A stretch of DNA of 64,000 nucleotides from Microcebus murinus (GCF_040939455.1 NC_134115.1:25260727-25324726), one strand, 5' to 3'. Shown: positions 1-53,685, counted from the first letter of the stretch. A program made the numbers and translations. Notes: a model not told the origin generated them from the sequence alone.

Positions 1-269
1 GGATTTCTCAACGATAACTGGTGTTAAGTGAAGGTACAGGGAAGGCAAGAACTCTGCTAAAATAAATTTGGAAAAAAAATACCGTATTAAAACAAAATTA
101 AACAGGTTGCAGGACTTCTCAGAACCTGGTCCTAGAATATGCTGCCAATGTGCAATTTGAAACTTCAAGAGAGGAAAACATATTGCATAGAATTTCTTCA
201 CTGTTTTTCAATGGAACATACCCTGAGAGATTATATTGTAGAACCTCTTTCCCTCTTTGTAACTGCAAA

Positions 270-570
270 TCTGCTCATCATTAAGGTTCATATCCAGTCA
301 AATTTTCTTCATGAGGCCATTCCCAATTCTCTCAGTTAGACTATATCACTAACCTATTTGGCATGTTCTTGCACTCTTATGGTTTCCAGAATCCTCACTT
401 CTATTTTATGCCCCCTCCTTTATTTGTGGGCAGGGATTATCATTGTTCTTCATTAGATTAAAGGACCTTGAGATAAGGGACCATTCACTATTCACCTATT
501 TTCTAAACACCTAACTAGTGCCCAGCCTAGAACTTTGGAGGATCTCAATAAATGCTTACAGAAGGACTGA
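270..570 (+). repeat. L2 3' end remnant (left copy)
   Basis: Carries the typical run: short-exon-like CT-rich text, GCAGGGATTATC, GTGCCCAGC, then CTCAATAAATGCTTA. Shared with 61090-61400, so it predates the duplication. Confidence 0.6.
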
Positions 571-790
571 TGCCATCTATCTCAAATGTGTGCCATTGAT
601 ATCAAGAATTACTCTGAAAAATAAAATGTTTCTTTACCCATTTGAGAATGGGTGGATTAGACTTTTACTTTAAATGTATCTTTAGGCTCAATTGAATGCT
701 GTTTTTGAGTGACAAGGACAGTAAATCACCATAACCAAAACTTCTACTTAAAAAAAAATGCAAACTGAACAAGAGTCATGCAAAATTGTT

Positions 791-796
791 TTTATT
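791..796 (-). terminator. Distal polyadenylation signal AATAAA (ALDH1A1)
   Basis: TTTATT on the plus strand reads AATAAA in the gene's direction, about 500 nt after the stop. It is conserved at the same place in the second copy and matches the end of known ALDH1A1 transcripts. Confidence 0.85.
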
Positions 797-1087
797 AAGC
801 TTCATATTCAGCTTACAGCTAAGTATTTCAGGCATCACTTCATTTGACAAGCAGACATGGATCCAGGAAACATTTCAAGACACTCCAAGGACTTCATAAC
901 TACTGGAAACAGAGCAACTCACTCTGCAGTTAACATGTATGTTAAGTACTTCAAGGAGTCCTTAAGGGAAAGAAGCTAAATGACAACTGGTTCTCTTCTA
1001 TGAAATGATTATGCTGGACAAGTAGCTACAAATGAAAGCACATGACTATGACAGAGCTTCAAAGATTTGGTGTCCAAATACATCCTT

Positions 1088-1093
1088 TTTATT
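1088..1093 (-). terminator. Proximal polyadenylation signal AATAAA (ALDH1A1)
   Basis: An internal AATAAA about 205 nt after the stop, conserved in the second copy at 61915-61920. It could give a shorter transcript end; use cannot be judged from sequence. Confidence 0.5.
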
Positions 1094-1296
1094 TAGGATG
1101 GAATTGAGGTCACATATCAGAAGGCGAATGACTCAGAATAAGCTACATGTCAAGTTTTCTGTGGATAGAACTAACACTGATTATTAGCTTATGTTTTAAG
1201 AAAATCATGAAAAGAATAATTTGGCATTGAAAACCCACTCTGTTAGTGACTATAGGAGATGATTTTGAAGAATTTTTCTCCACTGTTGTAGTTTTT

Positions 1297-42242
<40,946 letters not shown>

Positions 42243-42313
42243 TTCTGGTTCAGCTCTTAGAACACAGGTGACAGGCGGTCTAGCTCTGACAGAGCACTTG
42301 GCTTTATTTGTTC

Positions 42314-42321
42314 CTTTTTAT
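42314..42321 (-). promoter_or_regulatory. TATA-like box ATAAAAAG
   Basis: Positioned about 72 bp before the ATG, at the usual distance from the inferred transcription start. Confidence 0.65.
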
Positions 42322-42339
42322 CTGCAAGGACTAAAGTTT

Positions 42340-42347
42340 ATTTGCAT
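42340..42347 (-). promoter_or_regulatory. Octamer motif ATGCAAAT
   Basis: A perfect 8-base POU-factor octamer lying between the CCAAT and TATA-like boxes. Confidence 0.6.
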
Positions 42348-42358
42348 ACTGGGATATG

Positions 42359-42363
42359 ATTGG
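42359..42363 (-). promoter_or_regulatory. CCAAT box
   Basis: ATTGG on plus, CCAAT in gene orientation, about 40 bp upstream of the TATA-like box: a likely NF-Y site. Confidence 0.65.
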
Positions 42364-42400
42364 ATGAACAAACTCAGAGCCAAAAAAAAGAAAGAAAGAA

Positions 42401-43669
42401 AAGAAAAAGAAGAGACACTACTTATTTGTAACACCTGGGGCAGGAAGCCTTTGACTTTAAACTTAAATCCTTAAGAAACCAGCTCTCCAACCTTGAAGTT
42501 GCATCTGGAGACACTACACTATTTGCAGATGAATTAATTTACAAAGCAGAAACCTGTGATGAGAGTATGCAGCGCAGCTGCTCTGCCCACTGAGTCCAGT
42601 TATTTATTTTTTTTACTTTTTATGCTTTGTATGTTACTAAGTAACTTTCTTTTCTCTAATGGATTTGGAGAATTTAAGGACTGAAAAAGGGTCTAAAATG
42701 GTACATGTTTTCAGTAGAAGCTGATGAGGAGAGAACCCTGGCCAGGTGTCTTCAGGACAAGGCTGTCAGGAAAACAGTTCACCTTCCAGAAAAACCAGAG
42801 TGCTGTGTGGGAAAGAAATGCTCTCTATCTAGACTGTAACCTTGGTTAGCTTTAAAATATCATATCAAGTGTATTTTTAGTGCTAGGTAACAAGACCTAC
42901 TGTGATTTCAGAAGCCCTAAATTATTTTCATTTTCTATACGTGAACAGAAAAGTCAGCAGGACTTTTAGGGAACTCAAGTGTTTACTGTCACACACAGGC
43001 ACCACAATTAGCAATAGAGCAACATCATGTTAAAACTCATTTAAAATGAAAAGAACCTTTGATTTTGGAAGTTATCTGTATTTTACCAATATAGGCAGTT
43101 GTACAATGAATAAATTTAAGCAAGACTCCCAAATAGTTCAAATTCTTAATTTAAGGTTTCAAGCTGGGAACATTCAAACTGGACAATTTTTAATTGTTCT
43201 ACTCTCATTTTAAGTACAATACTTCATTGTAAGGTAGCTCTAATAAAAGTTACAGTAGGAACAAGATAGAATACTTTGGACGCTCTGATTATTAAGAACT
43301 AACAATTTTGTTCCAGTGAAAATAGCCAGCTCCCCTGAATATGAGATTTAGATAGAGAAACTGAGAATTATTGGATAGTTTGTCCAAATCAGGTGCAGGA
43401 GCCTTAGTTTCTCTATCTTTACTTTCATTATATATTTCATAGACATAGAGAGGGTGATTGGCTTGCTTATGGTCTCAGATCTAATAAGAGCAAGGCCAGA
43501 AATTCATTCCAGGCCAGTCTGACTCCAAAACCTGGGCTCTCATTCCTGTTGACTCTCTCTGCCCTGTTCTCCACAAGAGGATTCCTGGATGGGTTCAAGA
43601 ATCAACAGCTTCTGTAAGTGCATAGTCATCCTGACAAGCACTTCAGCACAACTTTTTCTTCACCTATGA
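42401..43669. other. Upstream flank of ALDH1A1, no gene seen
   Basis: A purine-rich GAAA patch is at 42386-42415. The remainder has no recognisable exon or repeat. Confidence 0.7.
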
Positions 43670-43863
43670 CAGGGGTTGGCAAAGAAACAGATAATAGATT
43701 TTTTCAGCTTTCTGAGCCATGTGGATTTTATTGTAACTTACTTGACTCCACTCAGAAGACACTATAGACAAGAGGTAAATAAATGGGTGTAGGTGTTTTC
43801 CAATGAAATTTCGTTTACAAAAACAAGCGGCAGGCCAGATTTGGAGCACGGGCCAACCCCCTA
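43670..43863 (+). mobile_element. Old hAT-Charlie non-autonomous element (MER type)
   Basis: Starts CAGGGGTTGGCAAAGAAAC and contains AATGGGTGTAGGTGTTTTCC and TTACAAAAACAAGCGGCAGG, then GCCAACCCCCTAG. Typical of the old mammalian hAT elements; exact subfamily not assigned. Confidence 0.75.
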
Positions 43864-45038
43864 GATGCTAAGGCAATACCAACCCCAGCGTCCTTGACTC
43901 CCCTCACCTTGCACTTGAGGACCAGAGAGAAACCTCTGTGTTCTTTCAGCATTTCTCTTTCTCTCTCTTAATCTCTCTCGTTTTGGAAAATCATTTTTTA
44001 CTCTTTCAAAAATGTGTTTTGAGTTAAACGCACAATTACACAACAGCTGTTATGTAACTTGCAGGGTGGACCTTCGGTCATGCCCAGACAGCTGTCTTTT
44101 GTTGCTTTCTTGTGCTTCCAGTTTGCAGTTTTTTATGGATTCAAGCACCGGATATTTCATGCCCAAACAGTGAAAGCTCAAGGCTTCATGACACACTTGC
44201 CATGTCATCCCACTTTTTATATGTTCAGCTTTGATTGTACTTTATTGCATAATTACAAACTAATTTTGAATGTAGGCAAAGGAGGTGCTTTAGAGATAGG
44301 TGACCAAATCTGCCCATTTATTTTCAACAAATATTTACATAGTATCACTTATGCATCTAAGACCACTTATGCATCTAATTCCCCAACCTAATCTCCCTTG
44401 AAGAGAAGATTTTTTTTGTGCCCAGGAACCACAGGGCGTGAGATCTACATTTTTGATGTAAGCATCACCCTGCCCTGAGAATTTACCTTGTAGAATATTA
44501 CTGGCAATGGTTATGGGTGGAAGGCTTTATCAAATCACTTCTCTCTTGTACAGAGGGAAACATGGCCTTGGTGAGAACATGGGGACCAAGGAGGCGTATG
44601 TCAGGACTGGACCCATGGTTGTGTATTTTTATTGTTTGCCAGTATTATGCAGCAGAAGAGAGGCAGGTACTTTACCTTGAAGGAAATAGATGAAGGATGT
44701 TTAATCTTTTCCTTCTTAGAGACAAGCTAAATTACAAACACACAGAGAGAGAGAGAGTGAGTGAGAGAGAGAGATAAGAAATATAACAGTTTATTTGCTT
44801 CTTGAATATGACTTTATTCAGACCTTTATGAAAGCTGGCATCACACCACGAAATATATACATTGTGACTTCAACCATTACTGAAACTACTCTCTCATTTT
44901 ACAATGAGCCGTTCCAGAACTCCGTTCAAATCTCAGTCACTGAAAAGATAAAAAGAGCCTAACCTTCCACCCACATAAGTAATTAAAAGAAAAAAAATCA
45001 AATTTGTTAACGAAAGTTAATTGTATGGTAAAATAGCT
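43864..45038. other. Spacer, no gene seen
   Basis: Contains a (GA)n tract at 44744-44776. No other recognised element. Confidence 0.6.
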
Positions 45039-45401
45039 GCAATGGGCTGAAAGTTTATGTCCCCTCAAGATGCGTATGTTCCAACCCTGCCCCCCGGTGT
45101 GATGCTGTTAGTGGGTGGGTGTTTAGGGAGGTCATTTCGTCAAAAGGATGGAGACTTCAGGAATGGAATTACTGCCCTTGTGAAAGAGACCCCAGGAAGG
45201 TCTCTTGCTGTGTTCCTCCATGAAAGGGAACAATATGAAGTCACCAATCTGTGACCCCAAAGAAGGCTCTCACCAGAATCTGTCCACCCCAGAACCCTGA
45301 TCTCAAACTCCCAGCCTCTAGAACAGTAAAAAATAAATTTGTTTTCTATGTGCCCTCAGTCTGTGATATTGTTTTACAGAAGCCTGAATGAACTGATACA
45401 G
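45039..45401 (+). mobile_element. MaLR-type LTR (MST/MLT1-like)
   Basis: Ordered text GTTTATGTCCCCTCAAGATG, GGGAGGTCATTTCGTC, CCCTTGTGAAAGAGACCCC, then CTGTGATATTGTTTTACAG matches MaLR LTRs. Degenerate, no internal region. Confidence 0.75.
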
Positions 45402-46060
45402 CTTTTTTCATATTTCCTGATTTCAGAGTCCTAGATCCATTTACTGAAGCTAAACTTGCCCTGCTCCAGTCAGGACAGCCCTCCCTGACCATCCACTCTT
45501 GCCTTCAGCGTGGCTGGATGAGTCTGCCTGTTGGTAAACCCAGCCATGGGTCTATCTCTATGCTTTGGATCGCTGCAATTTTAGCAGATATTGCATCGCT
45601 CTTATGTCTACTTGGGTTTTAATACTTTGGAAAAAGTGGATCTTGTATGTGGCTAGAGAATCTGTGCTTGGTTGGCACGTTGGCGTTCAAAATGGAAATG
45701 GAAGGCAGAATTCGAGAATGTGAACATGTGTATTTGTGTGCTAATTTCTGTTCATCTGCCATTCTTCTCCCATCAGCAAAATTTCCTCACCTCTGATTTC
45801 TCCTGCTCTTCAAATGTCCTTGCATTGTTTTCTCTGTCTAGTTTTACTGAGATATGGTGGATGCCCCTCTTATGGGATACAACCAGGAACTCTGACTGAC
45901 TGGTAAGGTCACTAAAAGAAACTGCAGATTAAAAGGCTCTGTAAGAAAATTATTTTAAACAGATTTTTGTTAAAGCTATGGGTCAAGGCCGTTTCTTGGA
46001 ACTAGGTCTGGTGCTTGGACTATGAAACAATCTTACATAAATGGTGCTCATGTCCTGTTG
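45402..46060. other. Spacer, no gene seen
   Basis: No recognisable exon or repeat. Confidence 0.55.
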
Positions 46061-46068
46061 TCTACAGC

Positions 46069-46253
46069 TGCCGTCCCCAACCCCTGGGCCACCACCTGGT
46101 ACCAATCTGTGGCATGTTAGGAAACTGGCCACACATCACAGCCTGAACTCTGCACCTTCCCCCCTACTCCCCCACCCTCTAATCCCCTGGTTCATGGAAA
46201 AATTATCTTCAATGAAACCAGTCCCTGGTACCAAAAATGTTAAGGACCACCGG
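46069..46253 (+). mobile_element. MER1 (hAT-Charlie) element
   Basis: CCGTCCCCAACCCCTGGGCC at one end, AAACCAGTCCCTGGTACC near the other. Flanks TCTACAGC and TCTACAAT are a decayed 8-bp target duplication. Confidence 0.85.
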
Positions 46254-47708
46254 TCTACAATTTTCGGTTTGTTTCCATAAAGTAGAGAGAGAATTTAAAG
46301 ACACTAAAAACATCAAAGAGACAATCTAAAATGTAGACTATTTTGAGATTTCTACATTTTTCTTCTTTTTTTTTTTAACGATTGTCTTATGCACATATTA
46401 TCCAACAATGTGTTTAGCAACTTGATGGAGTGTTTGTAAAATAGTTTAGTTTTCATAGAAATAACTCTCCTTACCCCAATCAATCAATAATTAAAATAAC
46501 ATTTAATTCAATTTTGTAATTGAAATAATAGGTACAAGTGAGTAATCAGATTTTGGAGAAAAGAGATCTCACTATTGTTAAGCAGAGTAGATCGTGCCCT
46601 AATCTGAGCATTCATAGACATGACCGTCAGCACCAACATTTTTTGCCTTTGCCTTTTAAATATTTTTGTTTTTTTTAATTTTTAAAAAGTTTTCATAAAA
46701 AGATGATAAAAATCATAAGTGTACATCTTAATAAATAGTTATAAAATGAACAAAACAAAAAAACCATCAATTGGGTCAAAAAATAAAGCAATATCAGCAC
46801 TTTGTAGTCTACTTTCTTCTATATTCTTCTGATCACTATCTCTTTCTCCCTCTCTCTCCCTCTCTCTCCTAAGTCCTAATGTCTCATGTCCTGTTTTTCC
46901 TGATTTTGAAATTGATATAAGCAAATTATACAGTTAGAATATTATTACAAAAGAAATTCAAAGGTGCTAGTTAATTTATCAAGTCAATTAAACAATGGTT
47001 GTATGAAGGAACATTTCTCAGGGGCTACTTCTCACCCCAATATACCCACATGATGATTTATTACCCCCTAAAAAACATAAAATAACAAATACAAATAAAC
47101 AGCAATAATATAATAAGTTAGCATTTAATGTGTTAGCAATTTTATCAGTTAGGATCACTTTTTCATCCCAATCACAGTTCATGTGAGAGTGCAGAGAAGT
47201 GGCCATTTTCCTACACCAATGTTTTGGTGGGTAATAAGAGCACCTGGAAGATTGTACCAAAACATTAAAAATATTAAAACCCCTGATCAAGTTATTCCGC
47301 TTCTAGAAATTTACTTTAAGGAAATAATCAAATGTGTGTGAATTATGAGCAAGTATTGCAAATTTAATTTATAAAATAGAAAAATTCCAAATAGTTAGGT
47401 AAATCATGGATTAGCAACAAGATGACCAGAAAAAAGGTAGAAAAATACTTAAGGAAGGCCATGGTAACTTTTGTGATATATTGTTACTTAATTAAAAGCA
47501 GAATATAAACCCATGTGCTATGTGTAGGCATGCCAAGAAATTGAGTTTGTTCCTCCATATTTAGTCAAAATCTGCAATTTGCCTCTGACCCCAGCCCCAG
47601 CATTTGGAAAGCTAAATAGCTGAAGTTCTACTTCAGTGCCATATTTGGCATCATAAATTTATGCATGGTCCAAAATAGTTTGATTTCCTTGATAATATAT
47701 TATATATT
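46254..47708. other. Spacer, old L1-like traces only
   Basis: The stretches 46720-46930 and 47220-47540 loosely resemble old L1 3' sequence. No gene seen. Confidence 0.45.
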
Positions 47709-48176
47709 GTTCTAGACTGAATAATGACCCTGAAAGGAATCTCAGCAACCTGTGAATGTTATCATATCTGGCAAAACTTAGTCTGTAGATGTGATTAAAT
47801 GAAGAATTTTGAGATTACCCTGGATTATCAGAGTGGACCATATGTGAAATCATAAGAGATTTTATGAGAGGAAGGCAAAGGAGATTTGTAGAAGGCAATG
47901 TGACCACTGAGCTAGATGCTCTGCTGCTGGCTTTGAAGCTGGGGGAAGGGGCTAGAAGCCAAGGAATGCAAGGAATGAAGCTCTGTAATCTGGAAGAGGC
48001 ACGCAATGGATTCTCCCCTACACCCTTGTAGGGAGCAGGCTCTGTTCCCCTCCTTGGAATTGACCAGTGCAACTGATTTCAGATCTCTGGCCTCTAAAAT
48101 TACCAGAGAATAAATGTGTGTTGTTTTATACCACCAAGTTTGTAGCAATTATTATAGCAGCTATGGAAATCTAACC
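47709..48176 (+). mobile_element. MaLR-type LTR (MLT1-like)
   Basis: GACTGAATAATGACCC, GATTACCCTGGATTATC, GATGCTCTGCTGCTGG and TACCACCAAGTTTGTAGC follow the MLT1 order. No internal region. Confidence 0.75.
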
Positions 48177-49509
48177 AATGAAAGCTCAAGTTCAAGGATG
48201 TCAAAAAGTACATGCTATCATTGATCATCCTGTCTGTGGTTCAGGCTTATTGTTACTGTCTAAATATTCTTATTCCAATAAAGGGAAGCTTCCTATCCGT
48301 ACCCTGCAATTAAAAAATTCTTGGGTGTTTTATGCATTGAAGATCTTTCTGTTGCAGTTGCCGTATATTTATTATATTGCAAAGGTAAAATGTGATAAAT
48401 AATGTCATTTGTGAAAGTGAGTAATTTTTTGTGGTAATCACTTTATTTGGACAATACCACACTTTAGTTTGCATTAGATTGCTTTCATTTGTTCCCACAT
48501 TTTATGTTATACACACACCCCAGATCTATGATCACAATCCAAATTTATCTTCCAGGCCCTGGCTTCATACTTCAAGTGGTTGTTGGATACCTAAGCTATG
48601 TCACACCTCTATTCTTCTATTCTCTATTTTGCTTATTTAGAATATTGTTTTGAAAATTGCAATAATTGTATAGGGACAAGATTGTCAGGAAAGGCTCCCC
48701 ACAAAGAAGCATTTAAACTGCATCCAAGAGAGAAAAGAGTTAGCAGATACCTCACTGCATTTCTTTGATTGATTGTGGAATTAACTAGTTTAAAAAATCT
48801 CTTTGTAGATTAGTAGTTCAAAGAAGGTAGTGCCAGCATTTCATTTTCTCTTTGGAAGTGTAACGTTGACAATAATATGCAGCGATTTGAAAAGAGAAAA
48901 ACTTAAAAGCAGAGAGAGCTGTTGGGAGCATCTTGCTGTAACACAACTGGTAAAGGCTTACACTGGCACAGTGACCACAGATATTTTTTCAAACTGAGAT
49001 TTCCTTTTGTTATTCTGTGCTTTTTTTCTTGAATTCAAATTTTTGAAAGGCTTCAATATCTATGTAGGCAAACATGTCACACTTCCATTATAATTTATTG
49101 TCACTTCTAAAGTTAAAAAAGTATATATATGTGTATATATATATATATACATATATACATATTACTTCATTTCCTTCTGTTTTCTTCTGTGGTTTTCAAA
49201 AAATATATAACTTCTTTTATTCACCAGCTTATTTTTATTCATTTCCTAAAATTCATCTGGATAAGGATATTCAGGCCTTAAGCCAAAAGTGGGTCAGAAA
49301 CCACTGTGGGTTCTTCAAACATAGGAGTCTGACACAATAATTGGTTACACTCAGGTAACTCTGTGCTAAATGACTGCTGGGAACAGCAACAGCCCCTCTG
49401 GCTGAAATAGTAAACAGAGGTGCTGGGATCAAAAGACCCAGGACCATGGAGAAGGGAACTGCCTGGGCCAGTTCTGAAAGTACCACCAAAGACAGATGCG
49501 TACTTTGGG
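48177..49509. other. Spacer, no gene seen
   Basis: A (TA)n-rich tract is at 49118-49160; nothing else recognised. Confidence 0.55.
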
Positions 49510-49719
49510 ACCTGCTAGCTCAGGTCCCTCTTCTCTTATAAAGCCACCAGTCTCGGTGCTGTGATAACCAATTAATACACTAACCTATTAACCCACTAAT
49601 CCATGAATGGATAAACGCATGACCCAATCACCTCTGAAAGGTCCACATCTCAATACTGCCACGTTGGGGATGATATTTCAACATGAGTTTTGAATGGAAT
49701 AAATATTCAAACCATAGCA
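49510..49719 (-). mobile_element. MaLR LTR fragment, antisense
   Basis: CCCAATCACCTCTGAAAGG, ACTGCCACGTTGGGG and ATTTCAACATGAG are reverse-strand MST/MLT text. Confidence 0.6.
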
Positions 49720-51045
49720 GCAAATAAAAAGGAAACAAGCTATTCAGGACCTCTGAACTCTTAAAATGCACTGCAGAATATAGAAAGGCACAAATGGACG
49801 CTGAGAGCAACAGTCAAATGATTGTCCCAAGCTATTTTCTCTTCAGTATCTCTGAGTGGGTGAAGCACATCCCAGAAGGTCATCTATTTAAATTTTGGGT
49901 ATGTCTTTTCTTTTGAGACATGAGAGATCTAGTACCTTTTTAATCTTCATTTGGAGTAGTTTATTTCCACAAGTTTATATATCTCCACCAGGTGGAGTCA
50001 GAGGGCAGTTGATTAAAGGGTTAAATGTTGGCAGTCAATTTGCTTAAGGGTTTTAGTTTCAGAATAGATGAAGGAAAGGTAAGCAATACTGAGGGGACTG
50101 CTTTCCTCAGATGATCTTGCTACAATGTTATCTTGTTATTACCATATTCATTCTGAGTATAGCCAATTGATTTCATGTCAATTTGCCCCCATTTTCTGAC
50201 TATGATTTAGGATACTTTTGTTGGAAAGAACAGAGACTCATTCTAGCTGGCTCAAGAGAAAAGAATTTTATCATAAATATACAGGTAAAATTACATACAC
50301 ACATCTGGAACAGAAATAAAATATAGTCAAGGCTTAGCTGGAACAGGAGCTGCTCTTTGCTTCTCTTAAGGAGTACATGGTCACAGAAACAGTTGGCTGT
50401 ATTTGGTCTTAGCCAATTGCATATTATTATCTTTATGGGTTTTTTTTTTTGCTCCCACAAAGTTAGTAATTAGACTGCCAAATGATAAAGCAAGAGAGAA
50501 AACTTATCACATTCTCCAGAATTAATAAATATTTTTGCTGCATATATGAGCAAGACACCCATGACCAAATCATTCAAAATAAACTAGATTAATTAGGCCC
50601 CGTATAGATAAAATAGAATAATCACAAAATGATAAGACCACATATAAAATTATAATCATTCTCTTATGTTGATAGTTCTAGATTCAGTGCTAGATTACAT
50701 ATCTGTGGATATGTAATAAAAATGAGAGAGCCCAACAATACTTTAGAAATGCTTTTTATATTCTTAACACTCTGAATAAAATGACACGCCAGGGTTCAAA
50801 TGCCAGCTCTGTCAGTCTCTATCCTGTAGCTATGTGTTCATTAAGCTCTTTGTGCCTCAGTGCTCTGACCTATAAACTGGGCATAATTTCAGTTTGTACA
50901 CACCATAAAATCATTATGAGTGGCATGAGATCAGGTTTCTAAACTACTCCGTGTGTAAATAAACCCTTATTGAAAACCCACATAGCGTATTAGCAGCCTC
51001 TGATTTTACTTCATTGCTTATCTCTGCCACATTGTACCTCTGTGG
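49720..51045. other. Spacer, no gene seen
   Basis: MIR-like text at about 50790-50950 (plus). No exon recognised. Confidence 0.5.
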
Positions 51046-51267
51046 CAGTGGTTCTTAACTAGGGGCTGCCTTGCCATCAACTCCCCGGGGGACATTTGGC
51101 AATATGTGGAGACACTTTTGGTTGTCACAGGTTGACGAAGGGTGCTACTGGCAACTAGTGAGTAGAATTCAGAGATGCTACTAAATATCCCACAATGCAC
51201 AGGGAGCCCTCAGAGCAAAGACTTGTGCAGCCCCAAATGCTAACAGTGCTGAGTTTGAGAAGCCCTG
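51046..51267 (+). mobile_element. MER5A (hAT-Charlie) element
   Basis: CAGTGGTTCTTAACTAGG, GACATTTGGCAATATGTGG, ATCCCACAATGCACAGGG and CCCCAAATGCTAACAG in MER5A order. Flanks CTCTGTGG and CTCTAGGG are a decayed 8-bp target duplication. Confidence 0.88.
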
Positions 51268-51349
51268 CTCTAGGGGTTAGTGGCCTCTTTGTTACTGAGT
51301 GTGTGCTGTGTAACTGTGTGACTGTGTGTTATGCTTTCTAATTTACACT

Positions 51350-51490
51350 CCGCCCCTCCCCCATCTCTCCTAGACTGTGAGCTCCCTGGGGGCAAGTTCT
51401 GGGTCATCTCTACTGTGGCCATGCCTGCAGTGTCCAGCCCAAGGCCTGGACCAGAGGAGGCCTCAAAAATGCTTGTTGAAGGATGTTTTA
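51350..51490 (+). repeat. L2 3' end remnant
   Basis: TAGACTGTGAGCTCCCTGGG and GCCTCAAAAATGCTTGTTGA match the L2 3' end. Confidence 0.65.
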
Positions 51491-53413
51491 AAACTGCTTT
51501 GTAGAAACTCCATAGTAAAAGGTTAAATCTATCACTGTGCACCATACATGGTTACCAGAAACTCTGAGCTAATACTTAGAACATTTCTCCTGACAAAGCA
51601 CGAGACAGTTCGTGGGACAGAGCACATGTTTTGAAAAGACCTTGGTTTGAATTCTGCCCTGAATTTACCACACAGCCTCTTACAAGTTATAAAAACATTG
51701 ATATTACCGCATCTATTCTAGGGATACTCTGGAGACTTCACATGATAGTCCGTGTGCAGTGCCCGGTTTAGAAAATGGTTCCAGCAGCTAAGACCTGCCA
51801 TGACTTTGGGCAAGTTCCCAGCTCACCTCCCCAGCCACAGGCTTCTCTGTAAAATTGAGAAAAATATTAATATGATAACTTCCTTGAATGATGCTAAAAG
51901 GATTAAATGAAACCATGATGTGCCTAGCAGTATATAATAGTGACTATTATTATTATAATCTTTTCATTTTAGTGGCAAAACACTCAAGAAAAGAAAATGC
52001 TTCTCTGATTTGTCCTTCTCATTTATTCCTTCTTCTTCATTCATACTCCCCGAGATCAGCAGGAAGGAAACAAAACCAAACAAGGGAGGCAAAGAGAAGC
52101 ATTTAAAAATAGTTTTCTCATATTCCAAAATAGTGAGATGAATTTAAAACTTTCTTCAAAAGAAAAGTTGGACACCCTTGTTCTTGTGGCCTCTTTGGCT
52201 GGAAGAGCCATTGATAGCTTTTACTTGTGTACCTGGGCCATTCTTGAAAGTATTGAGTTATCCAAAAAGATTTGTTCCTTTTCGTGTGACAAGAAAGAAT
52301 AAATTGTGATGATTACTGTTGTCTCCTGCCCCATCCCTTTCTTTTATTCACAGATGAAGCTGCCAAAACATTAAAAAGTGGTGTACTATATATCAAACAC
52401 ATGGCAGTGCAGGGGAGAGGAAGTGTAATAATATCCAAATTTCGGAGCCTATACTTCCATACATAATATGGGAATATTTCCTACTTCAGTGTGTGTGTGT
52501 ATGGACACATATGTGAAGGAAATTAATCTTTTTTTTTTTTATTGTAAGTGTCAGAGATATGACTTAAAAAGAAACTTTATTGACTCACTGAACCCTGCCT
52601 TACGATGGACTCTGGGCTGGATTGAGTTCAGTATCCAAATCTGAGGAAAACACTGAGGAAGAAAGATGGAAGATTACTTTTCTCTCAGCAGGAAACTGGA
52701 TTACTGTGTCCAGAGGGTTAGAGAACTATAGTTACAGGCCCCATGGGAAGAGGTCCTGCAAATCATTTCCTTCTTAACTTTTCTTTCTTTTTCTATCTTC
52801 TCTCTTTCCCTCTCCTTCTATCCTCCAAAAGATCACCAGGATGTCTGAACAGTAAGAAAGACAGCTTTATTGGCACTATTGGTTTGCAAATTTGGAAGAG
52901 ATAGTCTCTGACATGTATGGAAAGTGCTCTGTCTTGGAGAGGAGAAGGGCTTAGTGGGTTTTATACTTTGCAGGTCTTTATCGTACAATAGAGTCATACA
53001 TATTTATCAGCTGTGTGGGCAAGCTGTCCATATTAATGAGGGAGCCAAGCACACACACAATGAATAAACATGTATGTAACATACATCCTATGTTCACTTT
53101 GGGGCAGGATTTTAGCATTAAAATGAGGGACAATTTGGCTCTTTCAGTCAAAGGTGAACTGTAGGACACAAAGGCAATTTGGGCAGAGCCTCTGTACGCT
53201 GGCTGAAACTCCCTCAAGGTCTGCAGTTGCTTATCAGAAAAGAATCTTTGTAAGGCCAATCCTCTGTCCATTCAGAGCTTTGGTGGCCTGGGTTATAATC
53301 AGAGTTCGGATAATTTGCCTGATAGCTCCTAATGTTGGAGAGCTTAATACAAGTGTGGTTTTTCCTGTAGCCATAAGAATTTAGAAATATGCCAAGCCAG
53401 CTATACCCTAAGC
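51491..53413. other. Spacer with possible antisense LTR remnant
   Basis: MIR-like text at 51600-51700. From about 52800 to 53400 the sequence has an antisense AATAAA (52866-52871) and the feel of a degraded LTR on the minus strand, but I could not assign it to a family. Confidence 0.35.
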
Positions 53414-53605
53414 CAGGCGTCCTCAAACTACAGCCCACGGGCCACATGTGGGTGTTTTTGCCTGTTTGTTTTTTTACTTCAAAATAAGATATGTACAGTG
53501 TGCATAGGAATTTGTTCATAGTTTTTTTTTAAACTATAGTCTGGCCCTCCAATGGTCTGAGGGACAGTGAACTGGCCCTCTGTTTAAAAAGTTTGAGGAC
53601 CCCTG
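53414..53605 (+). mobile_element. hAT non-autonomous element, copy 1 (192 bp)
   Basis: Terminal inverted repeats CAGGCGTCCTCAAACT and AGTTTGAGGACCCCTG. Flanks CCCTAAGC (53406-53413) and TCCTAAGC (53606-53613) are a near-perfect 8-bp target duplication, as expected for hAT elements. The same family, inverted, is at 60868-61055. Confidence 0.9.
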
Positions 53606-53685
53606 TCCTAAGCCTTCTACTCCTAGGTAACTTTTGGGTTCATCTTAGTCGATAAAGAGCCATCTATTTTGGTCTCCCAGATCAC

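Larger units (their letters stand above)
775..1296 (-). other. ALDH1A1: ALDH1A1 3' untranslated region
   Basis: The stretch after the stop keeps the order and wording of the known ALDH1A1 3' UTR (recognised from memory, not searched) and is conserved in the duplicate at about 61605-62125. It ends some 10-20 bases past the distal AATAAA, so the 3' end is approximate. Confidence 0.85.
42243..42400 (-). promoter_or_regulatory. ALDH1A1: ALDH1A1 core promoter and 5' UTR
   Basis: Reading on the minus strand toward the ATG: CCAAT box at 42363-42359, octamer ATGCAAAT at 42347-42340, TATA-like ATAAAAAG at 42321-42314, then an inferred start near 42290-42295 and about 50 nt of leader. The human ALDH1A1 minimal promoter has the same CCAAT plus ATA-box layout. 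The transcription start is inferred from spacing only. Confidence 0.8.
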
